Shown here: positions 51,777-60,068 of the stretch, piece by piece
Layout of the letters: each line of letters begins with the position of its first letter
Numbering within the stretch: position 1 is the stretch's first letter
Assembly: GCF_018413645.1 (NCBI RefSeq)
Contig: NZ_JAHCDA010000002.1
Span: forward strand, 1,178,001-1,242,000
Direction of reading: 5' to 3'
Source: Roseococcus pinisoli
GTDB taxonomy: Bacteria > Pseudomonadota > Alphaproteobacteria > Acetobacterales > Acetobacteraceae
Length of the DNA: 64,000 nucleotides
Position numbers and translations under genes: made by a program
The notes under the pieces: model-generated
Told to the model about the DNA's origin: nothing
Database searches by the model: none
Seen by the model: only the letters and a program-made list of their open reading frames with translations

Positions 51777-52364
51777 ATGGCGGACGACGCCGAAGAAATG
51801 GGACGCAAGCCGCGAGCCGATGCGCAGCGCAACCGGGGGCGCCTGCTCGCCGCCGCCAAGCAGGCCTTCGCCGAGAAGGGCGTGGGCGTCAGCCTCGAGG
51901 AGATCGCGCGCACCGCCGGCCTGGGCATCGGCACGCTCTACCGGCACTTCCCGACGCGCGACGCGCTGGTGGAGGAGGTCTATCGCCACGAGACCTCGCA
52001 GCTCGCCACGGCGGCCGAGCGCCTCGCCGCCGAGCTGCCGCCCGTGGAGGCGCTGCGGGAATGGATGCTGCTGTTCGTCGACTACCTGGCGACGAAGCTG
52101 ATCATGGCGGAAGCGCTGGGCGCGATGGTCAGCGGGCGGGAGGAGCTCCATGCGGCCTCCGGCACGATGATCAAGGCGGCCATCGCCACCCTCGCCGAGC
52201 GGGCGGCCGAGAGCGGCGCCATCCGACTGAGCATCGCCCCCCTCGATCTCCTGCGCGCCGTCTTCGGCGTCAGCAACGCCAGTGCCGGGCCGGGATGGGA
52301 GGAGAATGCGAAGCGGCTGGTGGACATCCTCATCGCGGGCATGCGGGTGCCCCCTCAAGGTTAG
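51777..52364 (+). CDS. TetR/AcrR-family repressor
   Basis: A 195-residue regulator. Helix-turn-helix at about residues 20-65: RLLAAAKQAFAEKGVGVSLE, EIARTAGLGIGTLYRHFPTRDALVEEVY. The C-terminal helical domain has a TetR_C-like pattern and should bind an unknown ligand. ATG at 51777 follows GGGAGGC. Divergent from the SDR, with tandem palindromes between them; autorepression and repression of the SDR are likely. Confidence 0.92.
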   Translation: MADDAEEMGRKPRADAQRNRGRLLAAAKQAFAEKGVGVSLEEIARTAGLGIGTLYRHFPTRDALVEEVYRHETSQLATAAERLAAELPPVEALREWMLLFVDYLATKLIMAEALGAMVSGREELHAASGTMIKAAIATLAERAAESGAIRLSIAPLDLLRAVFGVSNASAGPGWEENAKRLVDILIAGMRVPPQG

Positions 52365-52429
52365 CCGTGGCGTCCCGGGCGCCGCGATGAAGGAAAGCCG
52401 GGTCGACGATCCCGATCTGGACGACTCGT

Positions 52430-52439
52430 TCTAGAACAC
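52430..52439. promoter_or_regulatory. 10-bp palindrome before the second TetR gene
   Basis: GTTCTAGAAC is a perfect palindrome 14 bases before the start of the second TetR-family gene, in an AT-rich patch (ACACATAATCTATTT). It could be that protein's own operator. Confidence 0.35.
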
Positions 52440-52452
52440 ATAATCTATTTGG

Positions 52453-53058
52453 ATGGTCAGAACCGCCCGCTTCTCCGCCGAACACTTCATCGACGCCGCC
52501 ATCGCCCTGGTGGCCGAGGGCGGGCCCGGCGCCGCCACCATGCAGGCGATCGCCCGGCGCGTCGGCGCGCCGACCGGCTCGATCTATCACCGGTTCGAAT
52601 CCCGCTCCGCCATCCTCGCCGCCGCCTGGAACGCCGGCTACGGCTCGCTGGCCCGGGTCCTGGCGCCCTTGCTGCATTCCGGGCGCCCGCGCGAGGCTGC
52701 GCTGGCGCTGATTCCCTGGGCGGCGGAGGACCGCCTCCGCGCCCGCTTCCTGCTGCTCCACGAGCCCGTCGCCCTCTTCGAGGACGCGCCGCCTCCCGAG
52801 CCCTTCCGCCAGGAGATGGAGCGGCTGGAGGCCGAGATGGACCAGGCCTTCCGCGCCTGTATCGCCCGGATCGGGGATGGCAGCCTTCGCGAGGAAGACC
52901 TCGCGCGCGCCAAGTTCCTGATCTTCGACGCGCCCATCGCCATCCTTCGCCCTCACCTCCAGGCGGAGAGCGCCATGCCGGGCTTCGTCGGTCAGATGAT
53001 CGCCGAGCTGCATGCCGGCGTGGCCTTCGCCCGCGCCGGAAGCGCGCAGGCGGCCTGA
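52453..53058 (+). CDS. TetR-family regulator (second)
   Basis: A 201-residue regulator with helix-turn-helix FIDAAIALVAEGGPGAATM and AIARRVGAPTGSIYHRFESRSAILAAAW (about 13-55). The rest is helical without recognisable ligand motifs. ATG start with weak ribosome binding site. Followed 33 bases later by the methionine aminopeptidase gene on the same strand, though cotranscription is doubtful. A short palindrome just upstream may be its operator. Confidence 0.9.
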   Translation: MVRTARFSAEHFIDAAIALVAEGGPGAATMQAIARRVGAPTGSIYHRFESRSAILAAAWNAGYGSLARVLAPLLHSGRPREAALALIPWAAEDRLRARFLLLHEPVALFEDAPPPEPFRQEMERLEAEMDQAFRACIARIGDGSLREEDLARAKFLIFDAPIAILRPHLQAESAMPGFVGQMIAELHAGVAFARAGSAQAA

Positions 53059-53090
53059 GCGCCTTTCCCAAACAGCGCGCCCGAAAGAAC

Positions 53091-53897
53091 ATGAACCACC
53101 TCACCGACCCGCGGCGCATCAAGCTGCATGCGCCCGAAGACTTCGCGGGCATGCGCGCGGCGGGAAGGCTCGCCGCCGAAACGCTCGACATGATCACGGC
53201 GCATGTGCGCGAGGGCATCACCACCGCCGAGCTCGACCGGCTGTGCCACGCCTTCATCCTGGACCACGGCGCCGTCCCGGCCTCGCTGGGCTATCGCGGC
53301 TACACCCACGCGACCTGCATCTCCCTCAACCACGTCGTCTGCCACGCCTTCCCGGGCGAGCGCGCGCTGATGGAGGGGGACATCCTCAACATCGACCTCG
53401 CCGTCATCCTCGACGGCTGGCACGGCGACAGCAGCCGCATGTACGCGGTCGGCAGGATCGCCACGCGCGCCGCCCGGCTGATCGAGGTCACCTACGAGGC
53501 GATGATGCGCGGCATCGCGGCCGTGCGCCCCGGCGCGACGATCGGCGATATCGGCCATGCCATGCAGAGCCATGTCGAGGCCGCGCGGTTCAGCGTGGTG
53601 CGGGATTTCTGCGGCCATGGGCTGGGGCGCGCCTATCACGACGCGCCCGACGTGCTGAACTACGGCGCAAAAGGCACGGGCCCCGAGCTCAGGCCGGGCA
53701 TGTTCCTGACCGTGGAGCCCATGGTCAATGCGGGCCGGCCCGACGTGAAGATCCTGAGCGACGGCTGGACGGCCGTGACCCGCGACCGCAGCCTTTCCGC
53801 GCAGTTCGAGCACAGCATCGGCGTGACGGAGAGCGGCTGCGAGATCTTCACCCTGTCGCCCGCCGGCTTCACGAAGCCGCCGTACAGGCGGGACTAG
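53091..53897 (+). CDS. map: type I methionyl aminopeptidase
   Basis: A 268-residue metalloaminopeptidase that removes N-terminal Met. Conserved features: SLGYRGYTHATCISLNHVVCHAFPG, first metal Asp in LNIDLAVILDGWHGDSSRMY, GHGLGRAYHDAP with the metal His, FLTVEPM with Glu, and QFEHSIGVTESGCEI with the last Glu. Length matches MAP type I. A GAAAGAAC sequence precedes the ATG. The DGWHGDSSR segment differs slightly from the usual DGYHGDTSR, and VSPxPF is replaced, so it may be a secondary isozyme. Confidence 0.93.
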   Translation: MNHLTDPRRIKLHAPEDFAGMRAAGRLAAETLDMITAHVREGITTAELDRLCHAFILDHGAVPASLGYRGYTHATCISLNHVVCHAFPGERALMEGDILNIDLAVILDGWHGDSSRMYAVGRIATRAARLIEVTYEAMMRGIAAVRPGATIGDIGHAMQSHVEAARFSVVRDFCGHGLGRAYHDAPDVLNYGAKGTGPELRPGMFLTVEPMVNAGRPDVKILSDGWTAVTRDRSLSAQFEHSIGVTESGCEIFTLSPAGFTKPPYRRD

Positions 53898-53906
53898 AAA
53901 GAGGGC

Positions 53907-54788
53907 CTAACCCTGATCCCACAGCCGCGCGGCACCCAGCACGCCCGAGCTGTCGCCATGGACCGCCGGTACGATCCGCGTCCGCACCACGTCGGAGAAG
54001 ACATGGCGCGGCAGCAGCCGCGGCAGCGCCTCGTAGAAATGCGTCATGTTGGACAGGCCGCCGCCCAGCACGATGACCTCCGGATCCAGGAGGTTCACCA
54101 CATGCGCCAGCGCCCGCGCCAGGCGGTCGGCATGCCGGGCCAGCGCGCCCCGCGCCGCCGCATCCGCGCGTCCCGGCAGTCCGGAGGCATCGCGCGCGCC
54201 GGGCCCGTCGGCATCGGCCGCGAGGGCGGGGCCGCAGAGGAAGGTCTCGATGCAGCCGCGCTGGCCGCACCAGCAGGCCGGCCCCGGGAACTCCTCCGCC
54301 GTCATCCAGGGCAGCGGGTTGTGGCCCCATTCGCCGCCGATGCGGTTGAAGCCCTCCAGCACGCGGCCGCCCACCACGATGCCCGCGCCCACGCCGGTCC
54401 CGAGGATGACGGCGAAGACGCTGGAGGCCCCTGCCCCCGCCCCGTCCGCCGCCTCGGAGAGCGCCAGGCAATTGGCGTCGTTGGACAGGCGGACCTCCCG
54501 CCCCAGCGCGGCGGCGAGGTCGGCATCCAGCCGGCCGCCATTGAGCCAGGTGGAATTGGCGCCCCGCACCAGCCCCGTCGCGGGCGAAAGGCTGCCCGGG
54601 ATGCCGATGCCCACCGTGCCGCGCTGGCCGAGTTCGGCCTCCGCCTCGGCCACCAGCGCCGCGACGGTGGCGATCACCCCCTGATAATCCGGGGGCGTGG
54701 CGCGGCGGCGGCGCAGCCGCAGCGCGCCGCCGGCGTCCAGCGCCGCCACCTCGATCTTGGTTCCGCCCACATCCACGCCGATCCGCAT
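53907..54788 (-). CDS. ROK-family sugar kinase
   Basis: A 293-residue ROK kinase (N-acetylglucosamine/fructose/mannose kinase-like). DVGGTKIEVAALD at residues 6-18 binds ATP, VGIGIPGSLSP and NDANCLALSEAADG give the catalytic Asp region, FNRIGGEWGHNPL, and the zinc-binding loop CWCGQRGCIETF is complete. It phosphorylates a hexose or amino sugar in the cytoplasm. Divergent from tusA with 61 bases between starts. Substrate is not predictable. Confidence 0.9.
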   Translation of the reverse strand: MRIGVDVGGTKIEVAALDAGGALRLRRRRATPPDYQGVIATVAALVAEAEAELGQRGTVGIGIPGSLSPATGLVRGANSTWLNGGRLDADLAAALGREVRLSNDANCLALSEAADGAGAGASSVFAVILGTGVGAGIVVGGRVLEGFNRIGGEWGHNPLPWMTAEEFPGPACWCGQRGCIETFLCGPALAADADGPGARDASGLPGRADAAARGALARHADRLARALAHVVNLLDPEVIVLGGGLSNMTHFYEALPRLLPRHVFSDVVRTRIVPAVHGDSSGVLGAARLWDQG

Positions 54789-54849
54789 GGCCGGCAAGCT
54801 GCGCGGGCGGACCCTTGCGGGCAAGCCCCCGGGGATGCTGGATAGCGCG

Positions 54850-55095
54850 ATGCCCGACCCCCTCGACCTGCGCGGCCTCGCCTGCCCGCTCCCCGTGCTC
54901 AAGGCCAACAAGGCCCTTCGCGCGATGGCGCCGGGGGAGACCCTGGTCCTGCTCGCCACCGACCCCGCCGCGGTGAAGGACTTCCACGCCTATGCGCAGG
55001 AGACGGGGCACGAGCTCCTGGCCTGGGCGGAGGAGCAGGGCCGACCCGGCGAACGGGTCTTCCGCTTCGCCCTGCGACGGAGGCAGGAAGCGTGA
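54850..55095 (+). CDS. tusA: TusA-family sulfurtransferase
   Basis: An 81-residue sulfur-carrier protein. LDLRGLACPLPVLKANKALR carries the Cys-Pro-x-Pro active site (Cys12), followed by LVLLATDPAAVKDFHAYAQETGHELL. It relays persulfide sulfur for tRNA thiolation, molybdopterin or other sulfur transfer. An ATG at 54835 is in frame. Its stop overlaps the GTG of the HDAC-family gene (GTGA). Confidence 0.88.
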   Translation: MPDPLDLRGLACPLPVLKANKALRAMAPGETLVLLATDPAAVKDFHAYAQETGHELLAWAEEQGRPGERVFRFALRRRQEA

Positions 55096-56018
55096 CCGTC
55101 CTGCTCCTCACCCATCGCGACGGCCTCCAGCACGACATGGGCGAGGGGCACCCGGAATGCCCGGACCGGCTGCGTGCCGTCCTGCAGGCGCTTGATTCGG
55201 AAGAATTCGCCGACCTGCTCCGCGACGAGCCGGAGGAGGCGACCCTCGAGCAGCTCACCCGCGTCCATCCGGCCGACTATGTGGAGGCCATCCTCGCCAT
55301 CCGCCCCCGTGAGGGCGACCGGATCGCGCTGGACGGCGACACCATCATGTCCGCAGGCAGCGCGCGGGCGGCGCTGCTGGCGGCGGGCGCGGCGGTGCGC
55401 GCGGTGGACGAGGTCTGCACCGGCCAGGTGCTCCGCGCCTTCTGCGCCACCCGCCCCCCCGGGCACCACGCCGAGCGGCGGCGGCCCATGGGCTTCTGCT
55501 TCTTCTCCAACGCGGTGGTGGCTGCCCGCCACGCCCAGGCCGTCCATGGGCTCGAACGGGTCGCGATTCTCGATTTCGACGTCCATCACGGCAACGGCAC
55601 GCAGGATTGCGTGCAGAACGACCCCTCGATCCTCTTCGCCTCCTCCCAGCAGATGCCGCTCTATCCGGGCACGGGCGAGGCCTCTGAGACGGGGGTGGGC
55701 AATGTCTTCAACGCCCCCCTGCCCCCCGGCGCCGGCGGCGATGCCTTCCGCGAGGCCTGGGAGGGGCTGCTGCCGGCCGTCGAGGCCTTCGCGCCCCAGC
55801 TCGTGATCGTCTCGGCCGGCTTCGACGCCCATGCCCGCGATCCGCTGGCCCAGCTGCGCCTCGCCGAGCCGGATTTCGCCTGGATCACGCAGCAGATCTG
55901 CGCCCTGGCCGACCGCTGCTGCGGGGGCCGGGTGGTCAGCCTGCTGGAGGGCGGCTATGACCTCGCCGCACTTGCCAGCTCGGCCGCGGCACATGTCCGG
56001 ACCCTTCTGCGCAGTTGA
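55092..56018 (+). CDS. histone deacetylase family protein (acetoin utilisation/AcuC-like)
   Basis: A 308-residue zinc hydrolase of the arginase/deacetylase fold. HPECPDRL, RPPGHHAERRRPMGFCFFSN (tandem His), ILDFDVHHGNGTQD (zinc Asp and His) and VSAGFDAHARDPLAQL (zinc Asp) are complete, so it should be active. Bacterial members deacetylate acetylated lysines, polyamines or small amides. GTG start overlaps the tusA stop, making a two-gene unit. Confidence 0.92.
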   Translation: MTVLLLTHRDGLQHDMGEGHPECPDRLRAVLQALDSEEFADLLRDEPEEATLEQLTRVHPADYVEAILAIRPREGDRIALDGDTIMSAGSARAALLAAGAAVRAVDEVCTGQVLRAFCATRPPGHHAERRRPMGFCFFSNAVVAARHAQAVHGLERVAILDFDVHHGNGTQDCVQNDPSILFASSQQMPLYPGTGEASETGVGNVFNAPLPPGAGGDAFREAWEGLLPAVEAFAPQLVIVSAGFDAHARDPLAQLRLAEPDFAWITQQICALADRCCGGRVVSLLEGGYDLAALASSAAAHVRTLLRS

Positions 56019-56104
56019 TACCGATCGGTTCGGGGCATTGGGATTCGCGCCCGAAGGTCCTATACTCGCCCGTTCATCGAGACGGTGCCCAAGGAGGGGC
56101 AACG

Positions 56105-56365
56105 ATGACCACCGACGCCCTTTCGGCGGCCCAGCCTGCCGGCGACGACATCCGGGACCTGCCCTTCGAGGAGGCGCTGAGCCAGCTCGAGGGGATCGTC
56201 CGGTCCCTGGAAGGTGGCCGCAGCACGCTCGCCCAGGCCATCGCGGAATATGAGCGCGGGACGGCCCTGCGCCGCCACTGCGAGGCCAAGCTGGCCGAGG
56301 CCGAGGCGAAGGTGCAGGCAGTGGTCGAAGGCGCGGGCGGCCTCGCCTTGCGTGACGTGGAATAG
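56105..56365 (+). CDS. xseB: exodeoxyribonuclease VII small subunit
   Basis: An 86-residue XseB: LPFEEALSQLEGIVRSLEGG, then AIAEYERGTALRRHCEAKLAEAEAKV, a long coiled-coil hairpin. It binds XseA to make the single-strand exonuclease. AAGGAGGGG five bases before the ATG is one of the best ribosome binding sites in the window. It heads the xseB-ispA-dxs-tlyA block typical of alphaproteobacteria. Confidence 0.95.
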   Translation: MTTDALSAAQPAGDDIRDLPFEEALSQLEGIVRSLEGGRSTLAQAIAEYERGTALRRHCEAKLAEAEAKVQAVVEGAGGLALRDVE

Positions 56366-56381
56366 GATCGCGGGAAAAGTT

Positions 56382-57302
56382 ATGGAAATGGTGACGGGCG
56401 GTATTTCCGCCGCCTCCCTCTCGGCCGCGATGGCGCAGGCCGCACAGGACATAGATTCAGCGCTCGATCAGCTCCTGCCCGCCGTCCAGGGCGACGAGGC
56501 GCGCCTGTTCGATTCGATGCGCTACTCCACCATCGGCGGCGGCAAGCGCCTGCGCGGCTTCCTGGTGCTGGAAGGCGCGAAGCAGTTCGGCGTCTCTCGC
56601 ACCTCGGCGCTGCGCGTCGCCTCGGCCATCGAGATGATCCACGCCTACAGCCTTGTCCATGACGACCTTCCGGCCATGGACAATGACGACCTGCGGCGCG
56701 GCAAGCCGACCAATCACAAGGCCTTCGACGAGGCGACCGCGATCCTCGCGGGCGATTCGCTGCAGAGCCAGGCCTTCAGCGTCCTCGCCGAAGAGGCCAC
56801 CCATCCGGACCCGCAGGTCCGCATCGAGCTCGTGCGCATGCTGGCACATGCCGCCGGCCCGCGCGGCATGTGCGGCGGCCAGATGCTGGATATGATGGCC
56901 GAGGAGGCCAAGGCGCCGCTGGAGGAATCGGCCATCGGCCGGCTCCAGCTGCTCAAGACCGGCAAGCTCATCGAATTTTCGGCCGAGGCCGGCGCGGTGC
57001 TGGGTAAGGCCGCCGCCTCCCAGCGCCAGGCCCTGGCCCAGTACGGCCGCGACCTCGGCGCCGCCTTCCAGATCGCCGACGACCTGCTGGACGCCACCGC
57101 CTCCACCGAGGTCATGGGCAAGGCGACGGCCAAGGATGCCGGCGCCGGCAAGGCCACGCTGGTCGGGCTTCTCGGCGTCGAGCGCGCGCGGCTGCAGGCC
57201 GAGCGGCTGGTCGCCCAGGCACGCAATCACCTGGAAGGCTTCGACGAAAAAGCTGGCCTTCTGCGGGCGCTCGCCTATTTCGTGATCGAGCGGAGGAACT
57301 GA
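56382..57302 (+). CDS. ispA: farnesyl diphosphate synthase
   Basis: A 306-residue short-chain prenyl transferase. First Asp-rich motif [25 protein letters not shown] upstream, GQMLDMM, and second Asp-rich motif [11 protein letters not shown] with [15 protein letters not shown]. It condenses IPP with DMAPP and GPP for farnesyl diphosphate in the isoprenoid pathway fed by Dxs. ATG 56382; ATG 56388 is also possible. Stop and dxs start share one base (TGATG). Confidence 0.96.
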   Translation: MEMVTGGISAASLSAAMAQAAQDIDSALDQLLPAVQGDEARLFDSMRYSTIGGGKRLRGFLVLEGAKQFGVSRTSALRVASAIEMIHAYSLVHDDLPAMDNDDLRRGKPTNHKAFDEATAILAGDSLQSQAFSVLAEEATHPDPQVRIELVRMLAHAAGPRGMCGGQMLDMMAEEAKAPLEESAIGRLQLLKTGKLIEFSAEAGAVLGKAAASQRQALAQYGRDLGAAFQIADDLLDATASTEVMGKATAKDAGAGKATLVGLLGVERARLQAERLVAQARNHLEGFDEKAGLLRALAYFVIERRN

Positions 57303-59227
57303 TGCAAGACCGCCCCGAAACCCCCCTGCTCGACCGCGTCCGCTTTCCCGCGGACATGCGCAACCTCTCCTCCGACCAGCTGAAGCAGCTGGCGGACGAG
57401 GTCCGCGCCGAGACCATCAGCGCCGTCTCCGTCACCGGGGGCCATCTCGGCGCCTCGCTCGGCGTGGTCGAGCTGACGGTCGCCGTCCACGCGGTCTTCG
57501 ACACGCCGAACGACCGGCTGATCTGGGACGTCGGCCACCAGGCCTATCCGCACAAGATCCTGACCGGCCGGCGGGACCGCATCCGCACCCTGCGCCAGCC
57601 GGAAGGTCTTTCCGGCTTCACCAAGCGCAGCGAGAGCGAATACGACCCCTTCGGCGCCGCCCATTCCTCGACCTCCATTTCCGCTGGCCTCGGCATGGCG
57701 GTGGCGAGCCAACTGCAGGGCAACGACCGGCATGTGATCGCCGTCATCGGCGACGGCTCGATGTCGGCCGGCATGGCCTATGAGGCGATGAACAATGCGG
57801 GCGCCAGCAAGGCGAACCTCATCGTCATCCTGAACGACAACGACATGTCGATCGCCCCGCCCGTGGGCGCCATGTCGGCCTATCTGAGCCGCACCATCTC
57901 GTCCCGCCCCTTCCTGTCGGTGCGCGAGTTCATGGCGAAGATGGCCAAGAACTTCCCGGGCCCGCTGGAGCGCGCGGCGAAGCGCGCCGACGAATATGCC
58001 CGCGGCCTGCTGACCGGCGGCACGCTCTTCGAGGAGATGGGCTTCTACTACGTCGGCCCCGTCGACGGGCATAACCTCGACCACCTGCTGCCCGTGCTGC
58101 GCAACCTGCGCGATTCCGGCCAGCAGGGCCCCTTCCTGCTCCATGCCGTGACGCAGAAGGGCAAGGGCTACGCCCCGGCCGAGGCCAGCGCCGACAAGTA
58201 CCATGGCGTGGTGAAGTTCAACGTCGTGACCGGCGAGCAGCAGAAGCCGCCGCCGGGCCCGCCGAGCTACACCAAGGTCTTCGCCCAGTCGCTGATCGCC
58301 GAGGCCGAGGCCGACGAGCGCATCGTGGCCGTGAACGCCGCCATGCCCTCGGGCACCGGACTCGACCTCTTCGCCAAGCGCTTCCCCCGCCGCTGCTTCG
58401 ACGTGGGCATCGCCGAGCAGCACGCCGTCACCTTCGCCGCCGGCATGGCGACCGAGGGGATGAAGCCCTTCTGCGCGATCTATTCGACCTTCCTGCAGCG
58501 CGGCTACGACCAGGTGGTGCATGACGTGGCGCTGCAGCACCTGCCGGTGCGCTTCGGCATGGACCGCGCGGGCCTGGTGGGCGCCGACGGCGCCACCCAT
58601 GCCGGCAGCTTCGACATCGCCTATCTCGGCTGCCTGCCCGGCTTCACGCTGATGGCGGCCGCCGACGAGATCGAGCTCGCGCACATGGTCGCCACCATGG
58701 CCGCGATCGACGACGGCCCCTCGGGCGTGCGCTACCCGCGCGGCGAGGGCCTGGGCGTCGAGGCGCTGCCGGCCCGCGGCACCGTCCTGCCCATCGGCAA
58801 GGGCCGCATCCTGCGCGAGGGCACCAAGGTCGCCATCCTCTCCTACGGCGCGCGCCTGCAGGAATGCCTGAAGGCCGCCGACGAGCTGGCGACCTTCGGC
58901 CTCTCCACCACGGTCGCCGATGCGCGCTTCGCCAAGCCGCTGGACACCAAGCTGATCGAGCAGCTCGCCCGCCACCACGAGGTCCTGATCACCATCGAGG
59001 AAGGCAGCGTGAACGGCTTCGGCGGCCTGGTGATGCATCACCTCGCCACCCATGGCCTGCTGGATCACGGCCTGAAGCTGCGGCCGATGACCCTGCCCGA
59101 CATCTGGATCGACCACGAGGCACCGCGCAAGCAGTACGACCTCGCGCGGCTCAACGCCCCGCAGATCGTCGAGACCGCGCTGGCGGCGCTGGGCAAGAGC
59201 GCGCTCGCGGTTCCGGCCTCGGCCTGA
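57302..59227 (+). CDS. dxs: 1-deoxy-D-xylulose-5-phosphate synthase
   Basis: A 641-residue thiamine-diphosphate enzyme, the first step of the MEP isoprenoid pathway (pyruvate plus glyceraldehyde 3-phosphate). [17 protein letters not shown] and [15 protein letters not shown] are the N-terminal motifs; [18 protein letters not shown] binds Mg-Th[17 protein letters not shown] and [17 protein letters not shown] are from the transketolase-like domain. Length and all catalytic residues are normal. In the operon with ispA directly upstream. Confidence 0.98.
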   Translation: MQDRPETPLLDRVRFPADMRNLSSDQLKQLADEVRAETISAVSVTGGHLGASLGVVELTVAVHAVFDTPNDRLIWDVGHQAYPHKILTGRRDRIRTLRQPEGLSGFTKRSESEYDPFGAAHSSTSISAGLGMAVASQLQGNDRHVIAVIGDGSMSAGMAYEAMNNAGASKANLIVILNDNDMSIAPPVGAMSAYLSRTISSRPFLSVREFMAKMAKNFPGPLERAAKRADEYARGLLTGGTLFEEMGFYYVGPVDGHNLDHLLPVLRNLRDSGQQGPFLLHAVTQKGKGYAPAEASADKYHGVVKFNVVTGEQQKPPPGPPSYTKVFAQSLIAEAEADERIVAVNAAMPSGTGLDLFAKRFPRRCFDVGIAEQHAVTFAAGMATEGMKPFCAIYSTFLQRGYDQVVHDVALQHLPVRFGMDRAGLVGADGATHAGSFDIAYLGCLPGFTLMAAADEIELAHMVATMAAIDDGPSGVRYPRGEGLGVEALPARGTVLPIGKGRILREGTKVAILSYGARLQECLKAADELATFGLSTTVADARFAKPLDTKLIEQLARHHEVLITIEEGSVNGFGGLVMHHLATHGLLDHGLKLRPMTLPDIWIDHEAPRKQYDLARLNAPQIVETALAALGKSALAVPASA

Positions 59228-59272
59228 AGGGAGCGGCGCGCCCCTGGGGGCGCGTCATGAGGGCCGGATCGG

Positions 59273-60037
59273 ATGGCTGACGAGGCCGCCTCACGCAGGA
59301 AGGGCCAGCGCGCGGATGTGACGCTGGTGGAACGCGGGCTCGCGGAATCGCGGACCCGCGCGCAGGCGCTCATCATGGCAGGGCTCGTCTATTCGGGCGA
59401 GCAGCGCATCAACAAGCCCGGCGAGGTCATCGCGCCCGACCGCGCCGTCGAGCTGCGCGGCCAGGACCACCCCTGGGTCTCGCGCGGAGGCGTGAAGCTG
59501 GCACATGGAATCGAGCATTTCGGCCTGTCGCCGGAGGGCCGGGTCTGCATGGACCTCGGCTCCTCCACCGGCGGCTTCACCGACGTGCTGCTGCATCACG
59601 GCGCGGCCCATGTCCACGCGGTCGATGTTGGCCACGGCCAGCTCGCCTGGAAGCTGCGCAACGACCCGCGCGTGACGGTGCGGGAGCGCGTGAACGCCCG
59701 CCATCTGAAGGAAGGCGACCTGCCGCCCCTCGGCGTCCTGGTCTGCGACGCCAGCTTCATCGGGCTGCGCGTGGTCCTGCCGGCGGCCCTCTCCTTCTGC
59801 GGGCCGGGCGCCTGGGCCATCGCGCTGATCAAGCCGCAATTCGAGGTTGGCCCCGCCATCGCCAAGGGCGGCGTGGTTCGCGACGCCGCGGTGCATGAGC
59901 GCGTCTGCGCCGAGATTTCCGCCTGGTGGGCCGCCCTGCCGGGCTGGCGCGTGCTCGGCGTCGAGCCCAGCCCCATCCTCGGCCCGGAAGGCAACCGGGA
60001 GTTCCTGATCGCGGCGGTTCGTCCTCCCGAAGGTTGA
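59273..60037 (+). CDS. tlyA: TlyA-family rRNA (cytidine-2'-O)-methyltransferase/hemolysin A
   Basis: A 254-residue protein: N-terminal S4 RNA-binding domain (RADVTLVERGLAESRTRAQALI) and a C-terminal FtsJ-like methyltransferase (VCMDLGSSTGGFTDVLLHHGA is the SAM site; LIKPQFEVG carries the catalytic Lys). Known TlyA enzymes 2'-O-methylate 16S and 23S rRNA. It follows dxs with a 45-base gap, the usual order in alphaproteobacteria. Confidence 0.94.
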   Translation: MADEAASRRKGQRADVTLVERGLAESRTRAQALIMAGLVYSGEQRINKPGEVIAPDRAVELRGQDHPWVSRGGVKLAHGIEHFGLSPEGRVCMDLGSSTGGFTDVLLHHGAAHVHAVDVGHGQLAWKLRNDPRVTVRERVNARHLKEGDLPPLGVLVCDASFIGLRVVLPAALSFCGPGAWAIALIKPQFEVGPAIAKGGVVRDAAVHERVCAEISAWWAALPGWRVLGVEPSPILGPEGNREFLIAAVRPPEG

Positions 60038-60068
60038 ACGGCAACCCGTCTCTCCACGCGGCGTTCGG